Shown: positions 34,690 to 43,867, counted from the first letter of the stretch. The stretch: DNA of 64,000 nucleotides from Terracoccus sp. 273MFTsu3.1 (GCF_000383675.1 NZ_KB911820.1:496001-560000); one strand, 5' to 3'. Notes: generated from the letters alone by a model not told the origin. Made by a program: numbers and translations.

Positions 34690-36330
34690 TCAGTGGGACA
34701 GCGCCGGCTCGCGGACGCCCGTGCCCGCGAGCCAGGTGCGGTAGCCGCCGTCGAGGTTGCGCACCTCGCGACCGGCGTGGGCGAGCATCCGGGCCGCGGT
34801 GTGGCCGCGTTGGCCGACGGCGCAGTGCACGACGACCGGGCCGGGCGGGATCTCGTCGAGGCGTCCCCGCAGCTCGTCGACCGGGACGAGGAGCGCTCCC
34901 GGGATGGCCCCGGACTCGTGCTCCTCGCGGGTGCGCACGTCGACGAGGATGGCGCCTGCCGCCATGGCGTCCTCCAGCTCGTGCCACTGGACCGAGCGGC
35001 TGACGCCGGTGCGGAGGTTGTCGGCGACGTAGCCGAGCATGTTGACGGGGTCCTTGGCCGAGGCGAACTGCGGCGCGTAGGCCAGCTCGAGGTCGGCGAG
35101 GGCTGATGCCGTCAGACCCCCGGTCATGGCGGTCGCGATGACGTCGATGCGCTTGTCGACGCCCTCGCGGCCGACGCCCTGCGCGCCGAGGATCGCGTCG
35201 GTGTCGCGGTCGACGAGGAGCTTGAGGCTCATCCCCTCGGCGCCGGGGTAGTACGTCGCGTGCGACGCCGGGTGGGTGTGGATGACGCGGTGCGGGCGCC
35301 CGGCGGCGACGAGACGCTTCTCGCTCCAGCCGGTCGTCGCGACCTGCAGGCCGAACACGCCGACGATCGCGGTGCCGAGCACGGGCCGGTCGTGCGACGG
35401 GAGGCCGGCCATGACGTCGGCGGCCATGCGGCCCTGGCGGTTCGCGGTGTTGGCCAACGGCACCAGCACCTGGTCGCCGTCGACCGCGTCCCGCTTCTCG
35501 ACGGCATCGCCGACCGCGAGGATCCGCGGGTCGCTCGTGCGGAACCGGCTGTCGACGAGGATGCCGCCGAGGCGGCCCGTCTCGAGCCCGGCGTCGTCGG
35601 CCAGGCGCGTGTCGGGCCGGACGCCGACGGCCGAGACGACGAGGTCGGCAGGGACGTGCTCGCCGGTCGCGAGCGTCACCGTGTCGGGGCCGACGGCCGT
35701 GACGGACGCGCCGAGCCGCAGGGCCACGCCCGAGGCGCGGAGGTGGTCGTGGACGGGTGCGACCATCTCGGGGTCGAGCGGCGTCATGACCTGGTCGGCG
35801 GCTTCGACCACCGTGACGGCGATGCCGCGGCGGGTGAGGTTCTCGGCGAGCTCCAGACCGATGAAGCCGCCGCCGATGATCGCGGCGGTGCGGGCCGGGG
35901 TGCTCGCCGCGACGAGTGCGTCGGTGTCCTCGATGTCGCGCAACGAGAGGGCGCGCTCGATGCCCGGGATCCGCGGGCGGAGCGGCCGCGCGCCGGGGGA
36001 GAGGAGCATGTGGTCGTAGGGCAGCTCGGAGACGGTGTCGGAGGCGAGCTCGCGCACGACGACGACCCGCCGCTCGCGGTCGATCCGCACGGCCTCGGTG
36101 CCGACGCGCACGTCGAGCCCGAAGCGGCGTCCGAGGGATGCCGGGGTCTGGAGCAGCAGGGACCGGCGGTCCTCGATGACGCCGCCGACGTGGTACGGCA
36201 GGCCGCAGTTGGCGAAGGACACGTGCCCGCTGCGCTCGATGACGGTGATGTGGGCGTCCTCGTCGAGCCGGCGCAGGCGCGTGGCGGCACTCATGCCGCC
36301 CGCGACGCCACCGATGATGATGTGTTCCAT
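34690..36330 (-). CDS. CoA-disulfide/persulfide reductase with C-terminal rhodanese domain
   Basis: A 546-residue flavoprotein of the CoADR/NADH oxidase group. FAD motif IIGGVAGGMSAATRLRR is at residues 5-21, single catalytic cysteine C42 in SFANCGLPYH, an NAD(P)H Rossmann motif AAIIGGGFIGLELAENL near 155, and a C-terminal rhodanese domain (~455-546) with active-site loop VVHCAVGQRGHTA near 500. Such fusions reduce CoA or protein persulfides and handle sulfane sulfur. ATG 36330 is preceded by TATCTT at 7 nt (leaderless). An operator palindrome covers the promoter, pointing to control by the CstR-like sensor next door. Confidence 0.87.
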   Translation of the reverse strand: MEHIIIGGVAGGMSAATRLRRLDEDAHITVIERSGHVSFANCGLPYHVGGVIEDRRSLLLQTPASLGRRFGLDVRVGTEAVRIDRERRVVVVRELASDTVSELPYDHMLLSPGARPLRPRIPGIERALSLRDIEDTDALVAASTPARTAAIIGGGFIGLELAENLTRRGIAVTVVEAADQVMTPLDPEMVAPVHDHLRASGVALRLGASVTAVGPDTVTLATGEHVPADLVVSAVGVRPDTRLADDAGLETGRLGGILVDSRFRTSDPRILAVGDAVEKRDAVDGDQVLVPLANTANRQGRMAADVMAGLPSHDRPVLGTAIVGVFGLQVATTGWSEKRLVAAGRPHRVIHTHPASHATYYPGAEGMSLKLLVDRDTDAILGAQGVGREGVDKRIDVIATAMTGGLTASALADLELAYAPQFASAKDPVNMLGYVADNLRTGVSRSVQWHELEDAMAAGAILVDVRTREEHESGAIPGALLVPVDELRGRLDEIPPGPVVVHCAVGQRGHTAARMLAHAGREVRNLDGGYRTWLAGTGVREPALSH

Positions 36331-36337
36331 GTCGCCC

Positions 36338-36356
36338 AAGATACCCCAGGGGGTAT
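36338..36356 (-). promoter_or_regulatory. Promoter and perfect CsoR/CstR operator of the reductase gene
   Basis: ATACCCCAGGGGGTAT at 36341-36356 is a perfect 7-bp inverted repeat with a 2-bp centre (ATACCCC/GGGGTAT), the G-tract operator of the CsoR family. The -10 box TATCTT (36343-36338, minus strand) overlaps its promoter-proximal edge. Confidence 0.7.
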
Positions 36357-36437
36357 GAGCCCCACGAATCGTGGGCGGCTGGACTCTGGACGAACCGGGC
36401 ACCGCGGCGCGACCATGGAGGGCACGGAGGTCGCGCC

Positions 36438-36977
36438 ATGAACGTCCAGCCCAATGCCGCCATCCCGCCCCTCGCCCCGGCGGGTCAGCTCGATGCGCAG
36501 GGTTTCGATCGTGGCCGGGTCGAGACCGCCGCCGACCTCGCCGTCCATCTCGAACGGGTGCGGCGACACCGCTCCGAGCTGCGTGACTCCGTGGCCGCCG
36601 TCGACCTCGCGCTCGAGGCGCCGATCGCCCGCGGCGGGATGTGGCGCGAGCGGGTGCGGGCGGCCCTCGCCGAGCTGGCGCACGACTTCGACGACCACGT
36701 CGCGCTGACGGAGAGCCCGGGCGGCATCTACGACCGGGCCCGGCGCAGCGCGCCGCGGCTCTCGGGCCGCGTCGAGCGGCTGCTCGAGGAGCACCGTGAC
36801 CTCCGGGAGGCCCTGCACGGCTACCTCGCGGTGCTCGAGCACGGCGGCACGATGGCCGACCTGCCCGTCTTCCGCGAGGAGCTGACGGTGCTCGTCGGCC
36901 GGCTCGTGCGCCACCGCCAGAAGGGCGGCGACCTCGTCTACGAGGCCTACGACGTCGACCTCGGCGGGTCGGGCTAG
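36438..36977 (+). CDS. Hemerythrin-like (HHE) helical protein
   Basis: A 179-residue mostly helical protein with histidines placed as in HHE cation-binding proteins: HLERVRRHRSELRD, ELAHDFDDHVALTES, EEHRDLREALHGYL and a final RHRQKGGDLVYEAYDVD. It could bind a di-iron centre and sense or bind O2 or oxidants. The ligand set is inferred, not proven. ATG 36438 follows GGAGG. Its TAG stop shares the palindrome CTAG (36974-36977) with the stop of the convergent methyltransferase gene. Confidence 0.65.
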   Translation: MNVQPNAAIPPLAPAGQLDAQGFDRGRVETAADLAVHLERVRRHRSELRDSVAAVDLALEAPIARGGMWRERVRAALAELAHDFDDHVALTESPGGIYDRARRSAPRLSGRVERLLEEHRDLREALHGYLAVLEHGGTMADLPVFREELTVLVGRLVRHRQKGGDLVYEAYDVDLGGSG

Positions 36978-38254
36978 GGCTGGGGTTCGAACCGCGGCCG
37001 CAGCGGGAAGCCCGACACCCCCTCGCTGCTCGTGCGTGAGGCGAGCACCTGGTGCAGCTGGATCCCGCCCCGCTCGAACGCCAGTCGCGACCCCGCGAGG
37101 TAGAGGCCCCACACCCGGGCCGTGCCGAGACCGGCGAGCTCGACGCAGTCCTCCCAGTGCTTGGCGAGGTTGGCGTTCCAGGCGGCGCACGTGCGGGCGT
37201 AGTGCTCGCGGAGGTTCTCGTGGTGGCGCACCTCGAAGCCCTCGTCCTCCATGACCCGCACGATGTCGCCGCTGCCCGTCAGCTCACCGTCGGGGAAGAC
37301 GTAGCGGTTGATGAAGCCGCGCTGCGGCAGCCCCGGGTGCTGGTTGTCGGGGCGGGTGATGCAGTGGTTGAGCAGTCGGCCCTCGTCGCGCAGCCGCTCG
37401 CGCAGGAAGCGGAAGTAGGCGGGGTAGTTGCCGACGCCGATGTGCTCGGTCAGTCCGATCGAGCTGATCGCGTCGAACCCGCGCTCGGTGATGTCCCGGT
37501 AGTCGCCGTGCCGGACCTCGGCCCGGTCGGCGAGCCCGTCGGCCTGGATGGCCGCCTGTGCCCACGTCGCCTGCTCGCGCGACAGCGTCACCCCGAGGGC
37601 CGTGACGCCGTAGTTCCGCACCGCGTGGCGCACCATGCCACCCCAGCCGCACCCGACGTCGAGCAGGCGCATGCCCGGTTGCAGGCCGAGCTTCCTGGCG
37701 ACGAGGTCGTACTTGTAGGCCTGGGCGTCCTCGAGCGAGGCCTCGTCGGTGGGGAAGCATGCGCACGTGTAGGTCATCGAGGGACCGAGGACCTTCTCGT
37801 AGAAGGCGTTCGACACGTCGTAGTGGTGGCTGATGGCCTCGGCGTCGCGCGTCCGCCCGTGCCGCAGCCCGTGCGCCAGGCGACGCAGCTGTCCCGGCGT
37901 CTCCTCGGGCGGCAGGGTCGGGGTGTGCGGCCGGTGGTGGGCGACGAAGCGGGCGAGCTCCGCAGCCTCGTGCCGCGAGGGGCGCCGCGGGGTGAGGCCG
38001 TCACCGAGGACGCGCAGCACGTCGTAGGGGTCGGCCTCGTCGATCCCGTCGATGACGAGGTCACCGAGCAGGTACGCGCGGGCGAGGCCGAGGTCGCCGG
38101 GCGCGGTCAGGAGGTGGTTGAGCGCCTCAGGACTGGTCAGGCGCAGCACGAGCCCGTCCGGGCTGCCGCCCTCCGAGCCGTCCCACGCGACGACCCGCAC
38201 CGGGGCCTCGGGGCCGAACACGTGGTCGAATGCCTGTCCCACTGTCAAGGTCAT
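36974..38254 (-). CDS. tmsB: Cyclopropane-fatty-acid synthase family methyltransferase, TmsB-like
   Basis: A 426-residue lipid methyltransferase. SAM motif LLDVGCGWGGM is near residue 197, with the conserved HYDVSNAFYEKVLGPSMTYTCACF substrate region (~142-166), the SSIGLTEHIGVGNYPAYF acidic loop and CAAWNANLAKHW near the end. It belongs to the CFA/mycolate methyltransferase family. The overlapping upstream FAD reductase makes it the TmsB-type enzyme, which methylates C10 of an oleoyl phospholipid on the way to 10-methylstearate. The start is ATG 38254, overlapping the reductase stop (ATGA). Confidence 0.82.
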   Translation of the reverse strand: MTLTVGQAFDHVFGPEAPVRVVAWDGSEGGSPDGLVLRLTSPEALNHLLTAPGDLGLARAYLLGDLVIDGIDEADPYDVLRVLGDGLTPRRPSRHEAAELARFVAHHRPHTPTLPPEETPGQLRRLAHGLRHGRTRDAEAISHHYDVSNAFYEKVLGPSMTYTCACFPTDEASLEDAQAYKYDLVARKLGLQPGMRLLDVGCGWGGMVRHAVRNYGVTALGVTLSREQATWAQAAIQADGLADRAEVRHGDYRDITERGFDAISSIGLTEHIGVGNYPAYFRFLRERLRDEGRLLNHCITRPDNQHPGLPQRGFINRYVFPDGELTGSGDIVRVMEDEGFEVRHHENLREHYARTCAAWNANLAKHWEDCVELAGLGTARVWGLYLAGSRLAFERGGIQLHQVLASRTSSEGVSGFPLRPRFEPQP

Positions 38255-39705
38255 CGAGCCTGCACCGCCTTCTCGTAGAGCGTCGGGAACCGTCCCCCCG
38301 GGTCGTACCTGCGCTTGACGGGGGCGTATGCCGTGCCGCCGTAGAGAGCGGCGAAGGTCGCCTCGTCGTAGTACGCGTCGGAGTAGAGCGACTTGTGGCC
38401 GCCGAGCCGGGTCACCTCGGCCTCGATGCGGCGGTTGACGTCGCCGTCGGCCGCACCGGCCTCGACGGCGACCGTCGACCAGAAGCCGACGTTGACGTAG
38501 CGCTCGTCCCGGCGCATCGGGTAGAGCGGCCACGGCGTCTCGTCGGTGGCCGTGCCCGGAGCCGGGCGCAGCCGGATCGGGCACAGCCAGATCGGCTCGA
38601 TCGGCACCTCGCGGAGGAACCAGTCGACGAACTCGGCCGTGCGCGCGAGCGGGATCTCGACGTCCTGCACGACGCGCTCGCGGTCGGGCAGGCCACGCAG
38701 CCGGTCGAAGCGGCCCATGACGCGGTGCCGGTTCTCGAAGGCGACGATGCGCCAGTAGACGTCGCTGCGCAGCAGGTGGCGCGGCCAGAGCCGGCGGATC
38801 GCCGGGACCTGGGCGCCGAAGGCCCGGCTGCACCAGAACCAGTCGGTGTCCCACCGCCAGAGGTAGTCGTGGGCGGTCAGCACATCGGTGCGCCGCTGCT
38901 GGATCGAGCGGTAGAAGACGTGCTCGCCCGTGTAGTCGCTCGGCCGGGCCTGGCCCTCGAGGTGGTCGGTCCAGCGTCCGAGGCACAGATAGGCCTCGGT
39001 GGCGCCGAAGACGACGCCGTCGACGAAGTCGACCCGGTCGCCGTCCCACGTCTGGGACGACAGCACGACGTCGACCGCGTCGGTGAGGGCCCGCACCGAG
39101 TCGAACCGCACGTGCCGCAGGGCGACGTACGGGCGCGCGGGCTCGAGCTCGATGACGAGGTCGAGCGCGTAGCCCAGCGACCCGTACGAGTTGGGGAAGG
39201 TGCGGAAGAGGTCGGCGTGGTCGCCGTCGGGCGTCGCCGTCACGATGTCGCCGGCCCCGGTGAGGATCCGCATCTCGAGGACCGACTCGTGCGGCAGGCC
39301 GTTGCGGAACGACGCCGCCTCGATGCCGAGGCCGGTGACGGCGCCGCCGATCGTGATGGTGCGCAGCTGCGGTACGACGAGCGGGACGAAGCCGTGCGGC
39401 AGGAGCTCGTCGACGAGCTGCTCGTAGGTCGTCAGGCCCCCCACGAGCGCCGTGGCCGGCCCGCCGTCGACGCCGGGGCGGACCTCGACGACGCCGGTCA
39501 TGGCCGAGAGGTCCAGGCCGGGGGAGTCGGTGGCGCTGCGGTTGCGGAAGAGGTTGGACGTGCGCTTCGCGAGCCGGACCGGCCGGTCGGGCGGCAGGGC
39601 GGCATACGCCCTCCGCACCTCGTCGAGGGCACGCTCGTGATCGCGGACCCGCTGGAGGGGGTCGTGCCGATCCGCAGGAGATGTGACCTGAGGGGTTGCC
39701 ACCAT
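38251..39705 (-). CDS. tmsA: FAD-linked oxidoreductase, TmsA-like (DHCR24-type fold)
   Basis: A 484-residue flavoprotein with a PCMH-type FAD domain (VRLAKRTSNLFRNRSA, LVGGLTTYEQLVDELL, PQLRTITIGGAVTGLGIEA near residue 110, then SYGSLGYALDLVIEL) and a C-terminal substrate domain rich in Trp/Arg. The closest architecture is sterol delta24-reductase-like proteins. Immediately upstream of and coupled to a CFA-family methyltransferase, it fits the tmsA/tmsB (bfaA/bfaB) pair in which the FAD enzyme reduces a 10-methylene to a 10-methyl chain. ATG 39705 is chosen. A TTG nine bases upstream is possible. Confidence 0.8.
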   Translation of the reverse strand: MVATPQVTSPADRHDPLQRVRDHERALDEVRRAYAALPPDRPVRLAKRTSNLFRNRSATDSPGLDLSAMTGVVEVRPGVDGGPATALVGGLTTYEQLVDELLPHGFVPLVVPQLRTITIGGAVTGLGIEAASFRNGLPHESVLEMRILTGAGDIVTATPDGDHADLFRTFPNSYGSLGYALDLVIELEPARPYVALRHVRFDSVRALTDAVDVVLSSQTWDGDRVDFVDGVVFGATEAYLCLGRWTDHLEGQARPSDYTGEHVFYRSIQQRRTDVLTAHDYLWRWDTDWFWCSRAFGAQVPAIRRLWPRHLLRSDVYWRIVAFENRHRVMGRFDRLRGLPDRERVVQDVEIPLARTAEFVDWFLREVPIEPIWLCPIRLRPAPGTATDETPWPLYPMRRDERYVNVGFWSTVAVEAGAADGDVNRRIEAEVTRLGGHKSLYSDAYYDEATFAALYGGTAYAPVKRRYDPGGRFPTLYEKAVQAR

Positions 39706-39748
39706 CTCAGTCAAACAGATTCGGATCGGGTGCGCTCGGGATGTGCGA

Positions 39749-40375
39749 CTACTCGCGAGCGAGCATCGCCGCGCCGAGCCCGACCATCATGACCCCGCCG
39801 GTGGCGCCGAGCGTGTCGAGCCGTGCGGGCTTGCGGGCGAACCACTCCCGGGCCCGCGCGGCGAGCAGGGCCCACATGCTGTCGCTGCAGATGGCCATGA
39901 GACCGAAGACCCCGCCGAGCACGACCATCTGGACGCCCACGTGGCCCGCGCCGGTGTTGACGAACTGCGGGAGGAAGGCGACGAAGAAGAGGATCGTCTT
40001 CGGGTTGGTGAGGCCGACGACGGCACCGATGCGCAGGGCGTGTCCGCGCTTCGCCGACACGTGCGCCTCCATGGCCTCGCGGGCGTCGTGGCGGTGGCGG
40101 ATGGCCTGGACCCCGAGATAGATGACGTAGGCGGCGCCCGCGACCTTGATGACGGTGTAGGCCGTGATGCTCGCGGCGATGACCGCGCCGAGGCCGACGG
40201 CGACGAAGACGGCCTGCGCCGTGACGCCGATGGCGTTGCCGACGACCGAGAGCAGCGCCTCGCGCCGCCCGACGGTCAGGGCACGACCGATGGTGAAGAG
40301 CAGGCTGGGGCCCGGGACCTGGATGAAGAGGATCGACGCGACGAGGAACGCGACCCACTGGCTCGATGACGGCAC
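39749..40375 (-). CDS. LysE-family translocator (amino acid exporter)
   Basis: A 208-residue membrane protein with about six hydrophobic helices and LysE/RhtB signatures: VPGPSLLFTIGRALTVGRREAL near residue 20, GAAYVIYLGVQAIR near 80, and GLTNPKTILFFVAFLPQFV near 120. It should export an amino acid or related small molecule. The start is GTG 40375. It is 43 bp upstream of tmsA on the same strand, so some co-transcription is possible, without an obvious functional link. Confidence 0.85.
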   Translation of the reverse strand: MPSSSQWVAFLVASILFIQVPGPSLLFTIGRALTVGRREALLSVVGNAIGVTAQAVFVAVGLGAVIAASITAYTVIKVAGAAYVIYLGVQAIRHRHDAREAMEAHVSAKRGHALRIGAVVGLTNPKTILFFVAFLPQFVNTGAGHVGVQMVVLGGVFGLMAICSDSMWALLAARAREWFARKPARLDTLGATGGVMMVGLGAAMLARE

Positions 40376-40433
40376 CGGACCAGTGTGCTCCCGGCAGGCG
40401 ACAAAGGGCAGGCGGTTTTCGAGGCTCGGACAC

Positions 40434-40448
40434 TAGCGTCGGGTGACA
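40434..40448 (+). promoter_or_regulatory. Leaderless promoter -10 box of the DinB-fold gene
   Basis: TAGCGT at 40434-40439, 8 nt before ATG 40448, in the gap divergent from the LysE gene. Confidence 0.5.
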
Positions 40449-40990
40449 TGACGACACCTGCTCGGACCGAGCGCACCGACCCGCCCCTCGCCGCCGACGA
40501 GGCGACCACTCTCGTGGCCTTCCTCGACTACCACCGGGACACCCTCCGGCAGAAGACCGAGGGCCTGACGGCCGAGCAGCTCGCCCAGCCCCTCGCGCCC
40601 TCGACCCTGACGCTCGGGGCCCTGCTCAAGCACGTCGCGCTCAACGAGGCGAGCTGGTTCGGCGAGGTGCTGCACGGGCGACCGATGCCGGAGCCCTGGG
40701 CCAGTGCCGACTGGGAGGCCGACCGCGACTGGGAGATGACCTCGGCGCGGGACGACAGCCCCGAGGAGCTGCGCCGGATCATGGACCAGTCGGTCGAGCA
40801 GGCTCGGCGCGACATCGAGGCGGCGCTCGCCGCGGGCGGCCTCGAGGTCCGCTCGGCGACACTGTCGCGCAAGGAGAACCAGACGTTCAGCCTGCGCTGG
40901 ATCCTGCTGCACATGATCGAGGAGTACGCCCGCCACAACGGCCACGCGGACTTCCTCCGCGAGGCGGTCGACGGCGTCACCGGGGAGTGA
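40448..40990 (+). CDS. DinB/DUF664-family protein (possible thiol transferase fold)
   Basis: A 180-residue four-helix-bundle protein. The metal-binding histidines are recognisable in LGALLKHVALNEASWFGEV (near residue 62) and LRWILLHMIEEYARHNGHADFLRE (near 155), the pattern of the DinB/YfiT-like superfamily and of actinobacterial DUF664 proteins. Some relatives are mycothiol- or bacillithiol-dependent transferases. The function here is not determined. Its 3' end overlaps the convergent sigma-factor gene by 14 bp. Confidence 0.78.
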   Translation: MTTPARTERTDPPLAADEATTLVAFLDYHRDTLRQKTEGLTAEQLAQPLAPSTLTLGALLKHVALNEASWFGEVLHGRPMPEPWASADWEADRDWEMTSARDDSPEELRRIMDQSVEQARRDIEAALAAGGLEVRSATLSRKENQTFSLRWILLHMIEEYARHNGHADFLREAVDGVTGE

Positions 40991-42230
40991 CGGCCCGTCG
41001 GAGGCAGAAGCGACGGAGCGGCTCCGCCGGCATGACCTCGGCGAGGTCCCGGTAGCGCTCCGCTGCGTGCTCGCGCCGCCCCGTGCGCCACTCGAGGTCG
41101 GCGAGGGCAAGGCTCGCGTCGCGACTGGCGTAGGCCGGTGCGCCGGCCTCGATCGCAGCCAGCTCGGCCTCCACCTCGGCGACGGACCCAGGGGGGTCGG
41201 CGGCGAGGATGCCCTGGGCCGTGGCGACGAGCCGTGCGACCCGGACGGAGGGGGAGGGCCAGCGCTGCTCGAGCCCACCGTAGAGCTGGACGATCCGACG
41301 CCAGTCGGTGCGCTCGAACGACGGCGCGCTCGAGTGCAGGCCCGCGATCGCCGCCTCGATGGCGAAGCGACCCTCGCCCGCAGCGGCCAGCGTGGCGTCG
41401 GCGAGTCCGGCTCGGAGCAGGGCGCCGTCCCACCGGCTGCGGTCGACCTCGTCGAGCGCGAGCCCTGTCCCGGTCTCGTCGACGCGGCCGGGGCGACGGG
41501 CCAGGCCGAGCCGGATGACGGCTCGCAGACCGCGCACCTCGGTGTCCTCGGGGTAGGCCGCGACGAGAGCATCCGCGATGGACAGCGCCTGGCGCCCGGT
41601 GTCGGCCAGGGCATCGGCAGGGTCGAGGACGGTCCGGTGCGCGACCGTGAACATGCCTGACACGCAGGCGATGACGACCGGCAGGCGCCGGTCGCGCTCG
41701 GTGGCGTCCGGCACGTGGAAGGTGCCCCGGGCCTCGGCGAGGGCCCGCTTGGCGCGCGTGAGACGGGCTGCGGCCGCGGTGTCCTGCACGCCGAGGTGGC
41801 CGGCGATCTCCGGGACCGTCAGGCCGCACACGACGCGCAGGGCCAGGACCATGCGCGAGGCGGGCGAGATGGCCTCGTCGCACGCGACGAAGAGCAGGGC
41901 GAGGCGGTCGTCGAGCCCCTCGTGCGCGTGCAGGGACAGGTCGTCGGCATCCATGGCGGCGTGGTCCGCCTCGGGACGGGCGAGCTCGGGGGCGAGGCGG
42001 CGCAGCGTCGTGCGCCGTCGGGCGTCGTCGAGCCAGGCGCGCCTGGCCACGGAGGTGCACCACGCGGCATACGACTCGATCGGCGCCCCGCCGGCGCGCT
42101 CGTGGGCGGCGGCTCGCGCGACGGCCTCGGCGGCATACTCCTCGGCGTCGTCGAGGCTCCCGGTGAAGGAGGCGAGGGCGCGCACGATGCGCGGCCACGC
42201 CTCCTCGAACTCACCCGTCCCGAGCGGCAC
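40977..42230 (-). CDS. Second ECF42-like sigma factor with C-terminal extension
   Basis: A 417-residue protein with the same architecture as the 30.1-kb sigma factor but more diverged: region 2 ~8-75 (WPRIVRALASFTGSLDDAEEYAAEAVARA, SYAAWCTSVARRAWLDDARR), region 4 ~115-170 (LLFVACDEAISPASRMVLALRVVCGL, VQDTAAAARLTRAKRAL) and a helical extension of about 240 residues with tetratricopeptide-like repeats. GTG 42230 starts one codon-frame after the stop of its DGPF partner, so the two are translated together. The promoter upstream carries the ECF42 elements. Confidence 0.82.
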   Translation of the reverse strand: MPLGTGEFEEAWPRIVRALASFTGSLDDAEEYAAEAVARAAAHERAGGAPIESYAAWCTSVARRAWLDDARRRTTLRRLAPELARPEADHAAMDADDLSLHAHEGLDDRLALLFVACDEAISPASRMVLALRVVCGLTVPEIAGHLGVQDTAAAARLTRAKRALAEARGTFHVPDATERDRRLPVVIACVSGMFTVAHRTVLDPADALADTGRQALSIADALVAAYPEDTEVRGLRAVIRLGLARRPGRVDETGTGLALDEVDRSRWDGALLRAGLADATLAAAGEGRFAIEAAIAGLHSSAPSFERTDWRRIVQLYGGLEQRWPSPSVRVARLVATAQGILAADPPGSVAEVEAELAAIEAGAPAYASRDASLALADLEWRTGRREHAAERYRDLAEVMPAEPLRRFCLRRAVTPR

Positions 42231-42659
42231 TCACATCCCCGTCGGGAAGACCTTGCGCCACTCGATCCGACTGGTGGTCGGCACGAGGGCGGCGATCCGG
42301 CGGGCCGTGTCCTCGTCGTCGGTCTCGACGAGGTAGAAGCCCGTGATGACCTCCGAGGTGTCGGTGAAGGGCCCGTCGGTGTAGACCGCGTCCTCGACGG
42401 CGCGGTCTCCGGAGCCGGGAGTCACCGTGCCGCCGTAGCGGGAGTTCTGCAGGGCGGCTCCACCCATGATGCGAGCCCCGAGGTCGGCGACGGCCTGCTG
42501 GAAGGCCTTGTGCTCCGGGAACGACGCGTCCATGTCGGGGGCCGCTGCGGCGCTGGGGTCCTTGCCGGCGGGCCCGGCGTCGGTCGTGGGCTCGCCACCG
42601 AGGTAGGCGTCGGAGTCCCAGTCACCCTCGTGGATCAGGTAGACGTACGTGTCGGCCAT
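42231..42659 (-). CDS. YCII-related DGPF-family protein (second copy)
   Basis: A 142-residue YciI-like protein with the marker VYTDGPFTDTSEV near residue 92. It is longer than the 29.7-kb copy because of an insert with AGPAGKDPSAAAAPDMD around residues 30-45. ATG 42659 follows AAGGAG. It is the target/partner gene of the adjacent ECF42 sigma factor. The pair is paralogous to 29670-31311 but in opposite orientation. Confidence 0.84.
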   Translation of the reverse strand: MADTYVYLIHEGDWDSDAYLGGEPTTDAGPAGKDPSAAAAPDMDASFPEHKAFQQAVADLGARIMGGAALQNSRYGGTVTPGSGDRAVEDAVYTDGPFTDTSEVITGFYLVETDDEDTARRIAALVPTTSRIEWRKVFPTGM

Positions 42660-42720
42660 GGCCGGCTCCTTCTCGAACAGGCGCGCGATGCGCGGGTGGC
42701 GACTCTCGCCACATCATCCT

Positions 42721-42747
42721 GACGAACTCGCCGGATGGGAATCGACA
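42721..42747 (-). promoter_or_regulatory. ECF42-type promoter of the second DGPF/sigma module
   Basis: On the minus strand TGTCGA (42747-42742), 17-bp spacer, CGTC (42724-42721), about 62 nt upstream of ATG 42659. Same elements and spacing as at 29574-29600. Confidence 0.6.
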
Positions 42748-42777
42748 CGCGGCCCCGGGAATCTCGGGCCGGCCCGG

Positions 42778-43833
42778 TCAGCTCCCTCCGAGACGCTCGA
42801 GCCGGCCCTCGAGCGAGGCCCGGCGGTGGGCGTTTCCCTCGAGGTCGAGGTAGCGCGTGCCGAAGGTGGCGAGCAGTGCGTCGTCGAGCCGGCGCACAGC
42901 CCCGGGCGGGTACTTGTAGCCCATCCTCTCGATGAGGCCGGCCGCGTCGACGGGCGCGATGACCTCGGCGAGCGCGTCGACGGACGTGATGCCGAGCTCG
43001 AGCAGCAGGCCGGACACCCACGTGTAGTGGTCGGTGCGCGACCAGCCGGCGTCGGCGTACTTCGAGGCGAGGAACTTCGCGAGATCCTGAGTGCTGATGC
43101 GGGAGTCCTGCTCCACCGCGTCGGGCGGACTGGCCGGGAGGGCCATCTGGAGCCGGTCGCGGATGGCCGAGAACTCTCGGTCGGCGAGCTCGATGAGACC
43201 GGCGGCGAGGGTGAAGCGGCGGTCGAGGTCGTGCGCGTGCTCCTCGGGGACGGTGCCCTTGTAGCGGATGTCGTGCTCGAACTCGGCCCACGCGTGCTGG
43301 AGCACGGTGCGGATCTGGACCGACGCGCTCCGTCGGCGGAGCCCCTCGTAGGCGGGCGGGACAGTGCGGCTCGCGTCGACCGCGACGAGCAGGTGGCGGC
43401 TCGCGTAGCCGAAGCGACCCGATCGTGCGGTCTCGAGGCCCATGTCGCGGTCGTCGAGGACGGCGAGCTCCTCGGCCAGCAGCTCGGCCACGGCGGCGAC
43501 GTCGTCGTGGACGTAGGTGATGACACGGACGCCGATCTGGTCGGTGATGTCGGCGAGCGGGTCGGGGTAGAGCAGCTCGCCGTCGCGGCGGCGCTCGGCC
43601 TTGGCGGCGAAGGACGCCACGGACTTCGTGCGGCCGCTCACGCTGAGGTAGTTGATGCCGGCCTCGTCGAGCAGGCCGGTGACCATCTCGACGAAGAGCG
43701 CCGTCGCGGCCTCGACCTCGGGGCGCGCCGCGGCGTACGCCTGCGCCGCCTCGCTGCTCTCGCTGGTCTCGGTGGGCTCGCTGGGCGGGCCGCCCCCCTC
43801 GTCGGTCGCGCCTGCTCCATCGCTGTCGGACAT
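42778..43833 (-). CDS. RelA/SpoT-domain (p)ppGpp synthetase-like protein
   Basis: A 351-residue protein with an acidic, Ser/Glu/Thr-rich N-terminal ~40 residues followed by a RelA_SpoT synthetase domain (~45-200). Motifs are LSVSGRTKSVASFAAK (substrate loop), PLADITDQIGVRVITYV (metal-binding D near 94) and VQIRTVLQHAWAEFEHDIRYK (catalytic Glu). No HD hydrolase domain and no TGS/ACT regulatory domains are present, so it resembles a long small-alarmone-synthetase. The C-terminal ~130 residues are uncharacterised helices. It would make ppGpp or a related nucleotide. The upstream HTH gene may be its regulator or fused partner. Confidence 0.82.
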   Translation of the reverse strand: MSDSDGAGATDEGGGPPSEPTETSESSEAAQAYAAARPEVEAATALFVEMVTGLLDEAGINYLSVSGRTKSVASFAAKAERRRDGELLYPDPLADITDQIGVRVITYVHDDVAAVAELLAEELAVLDDRDMGLETARSGRFGYASRHLLVAVDASRTVPPAYEGLRRRSASVQIRTVLQHAWAEFEHDIRYKGTVPEEHAHDLDRRFTLAAGLIELADREFSAIRDRLQMALPASPPDAVEQDSRISTQDLAKFLASKYADAGWSRTDHYTWVSGLLLELGITSVDALAEVIAPVDAAGLIERMGYKYPPGAVRRLDDALLATFGTRYLDLEGNAHRRASLEGRLERLGGS

Positions 43834-43867
43834 GCCGCCATCCTGCCGTGCTCGCAGGACGGGCGGC

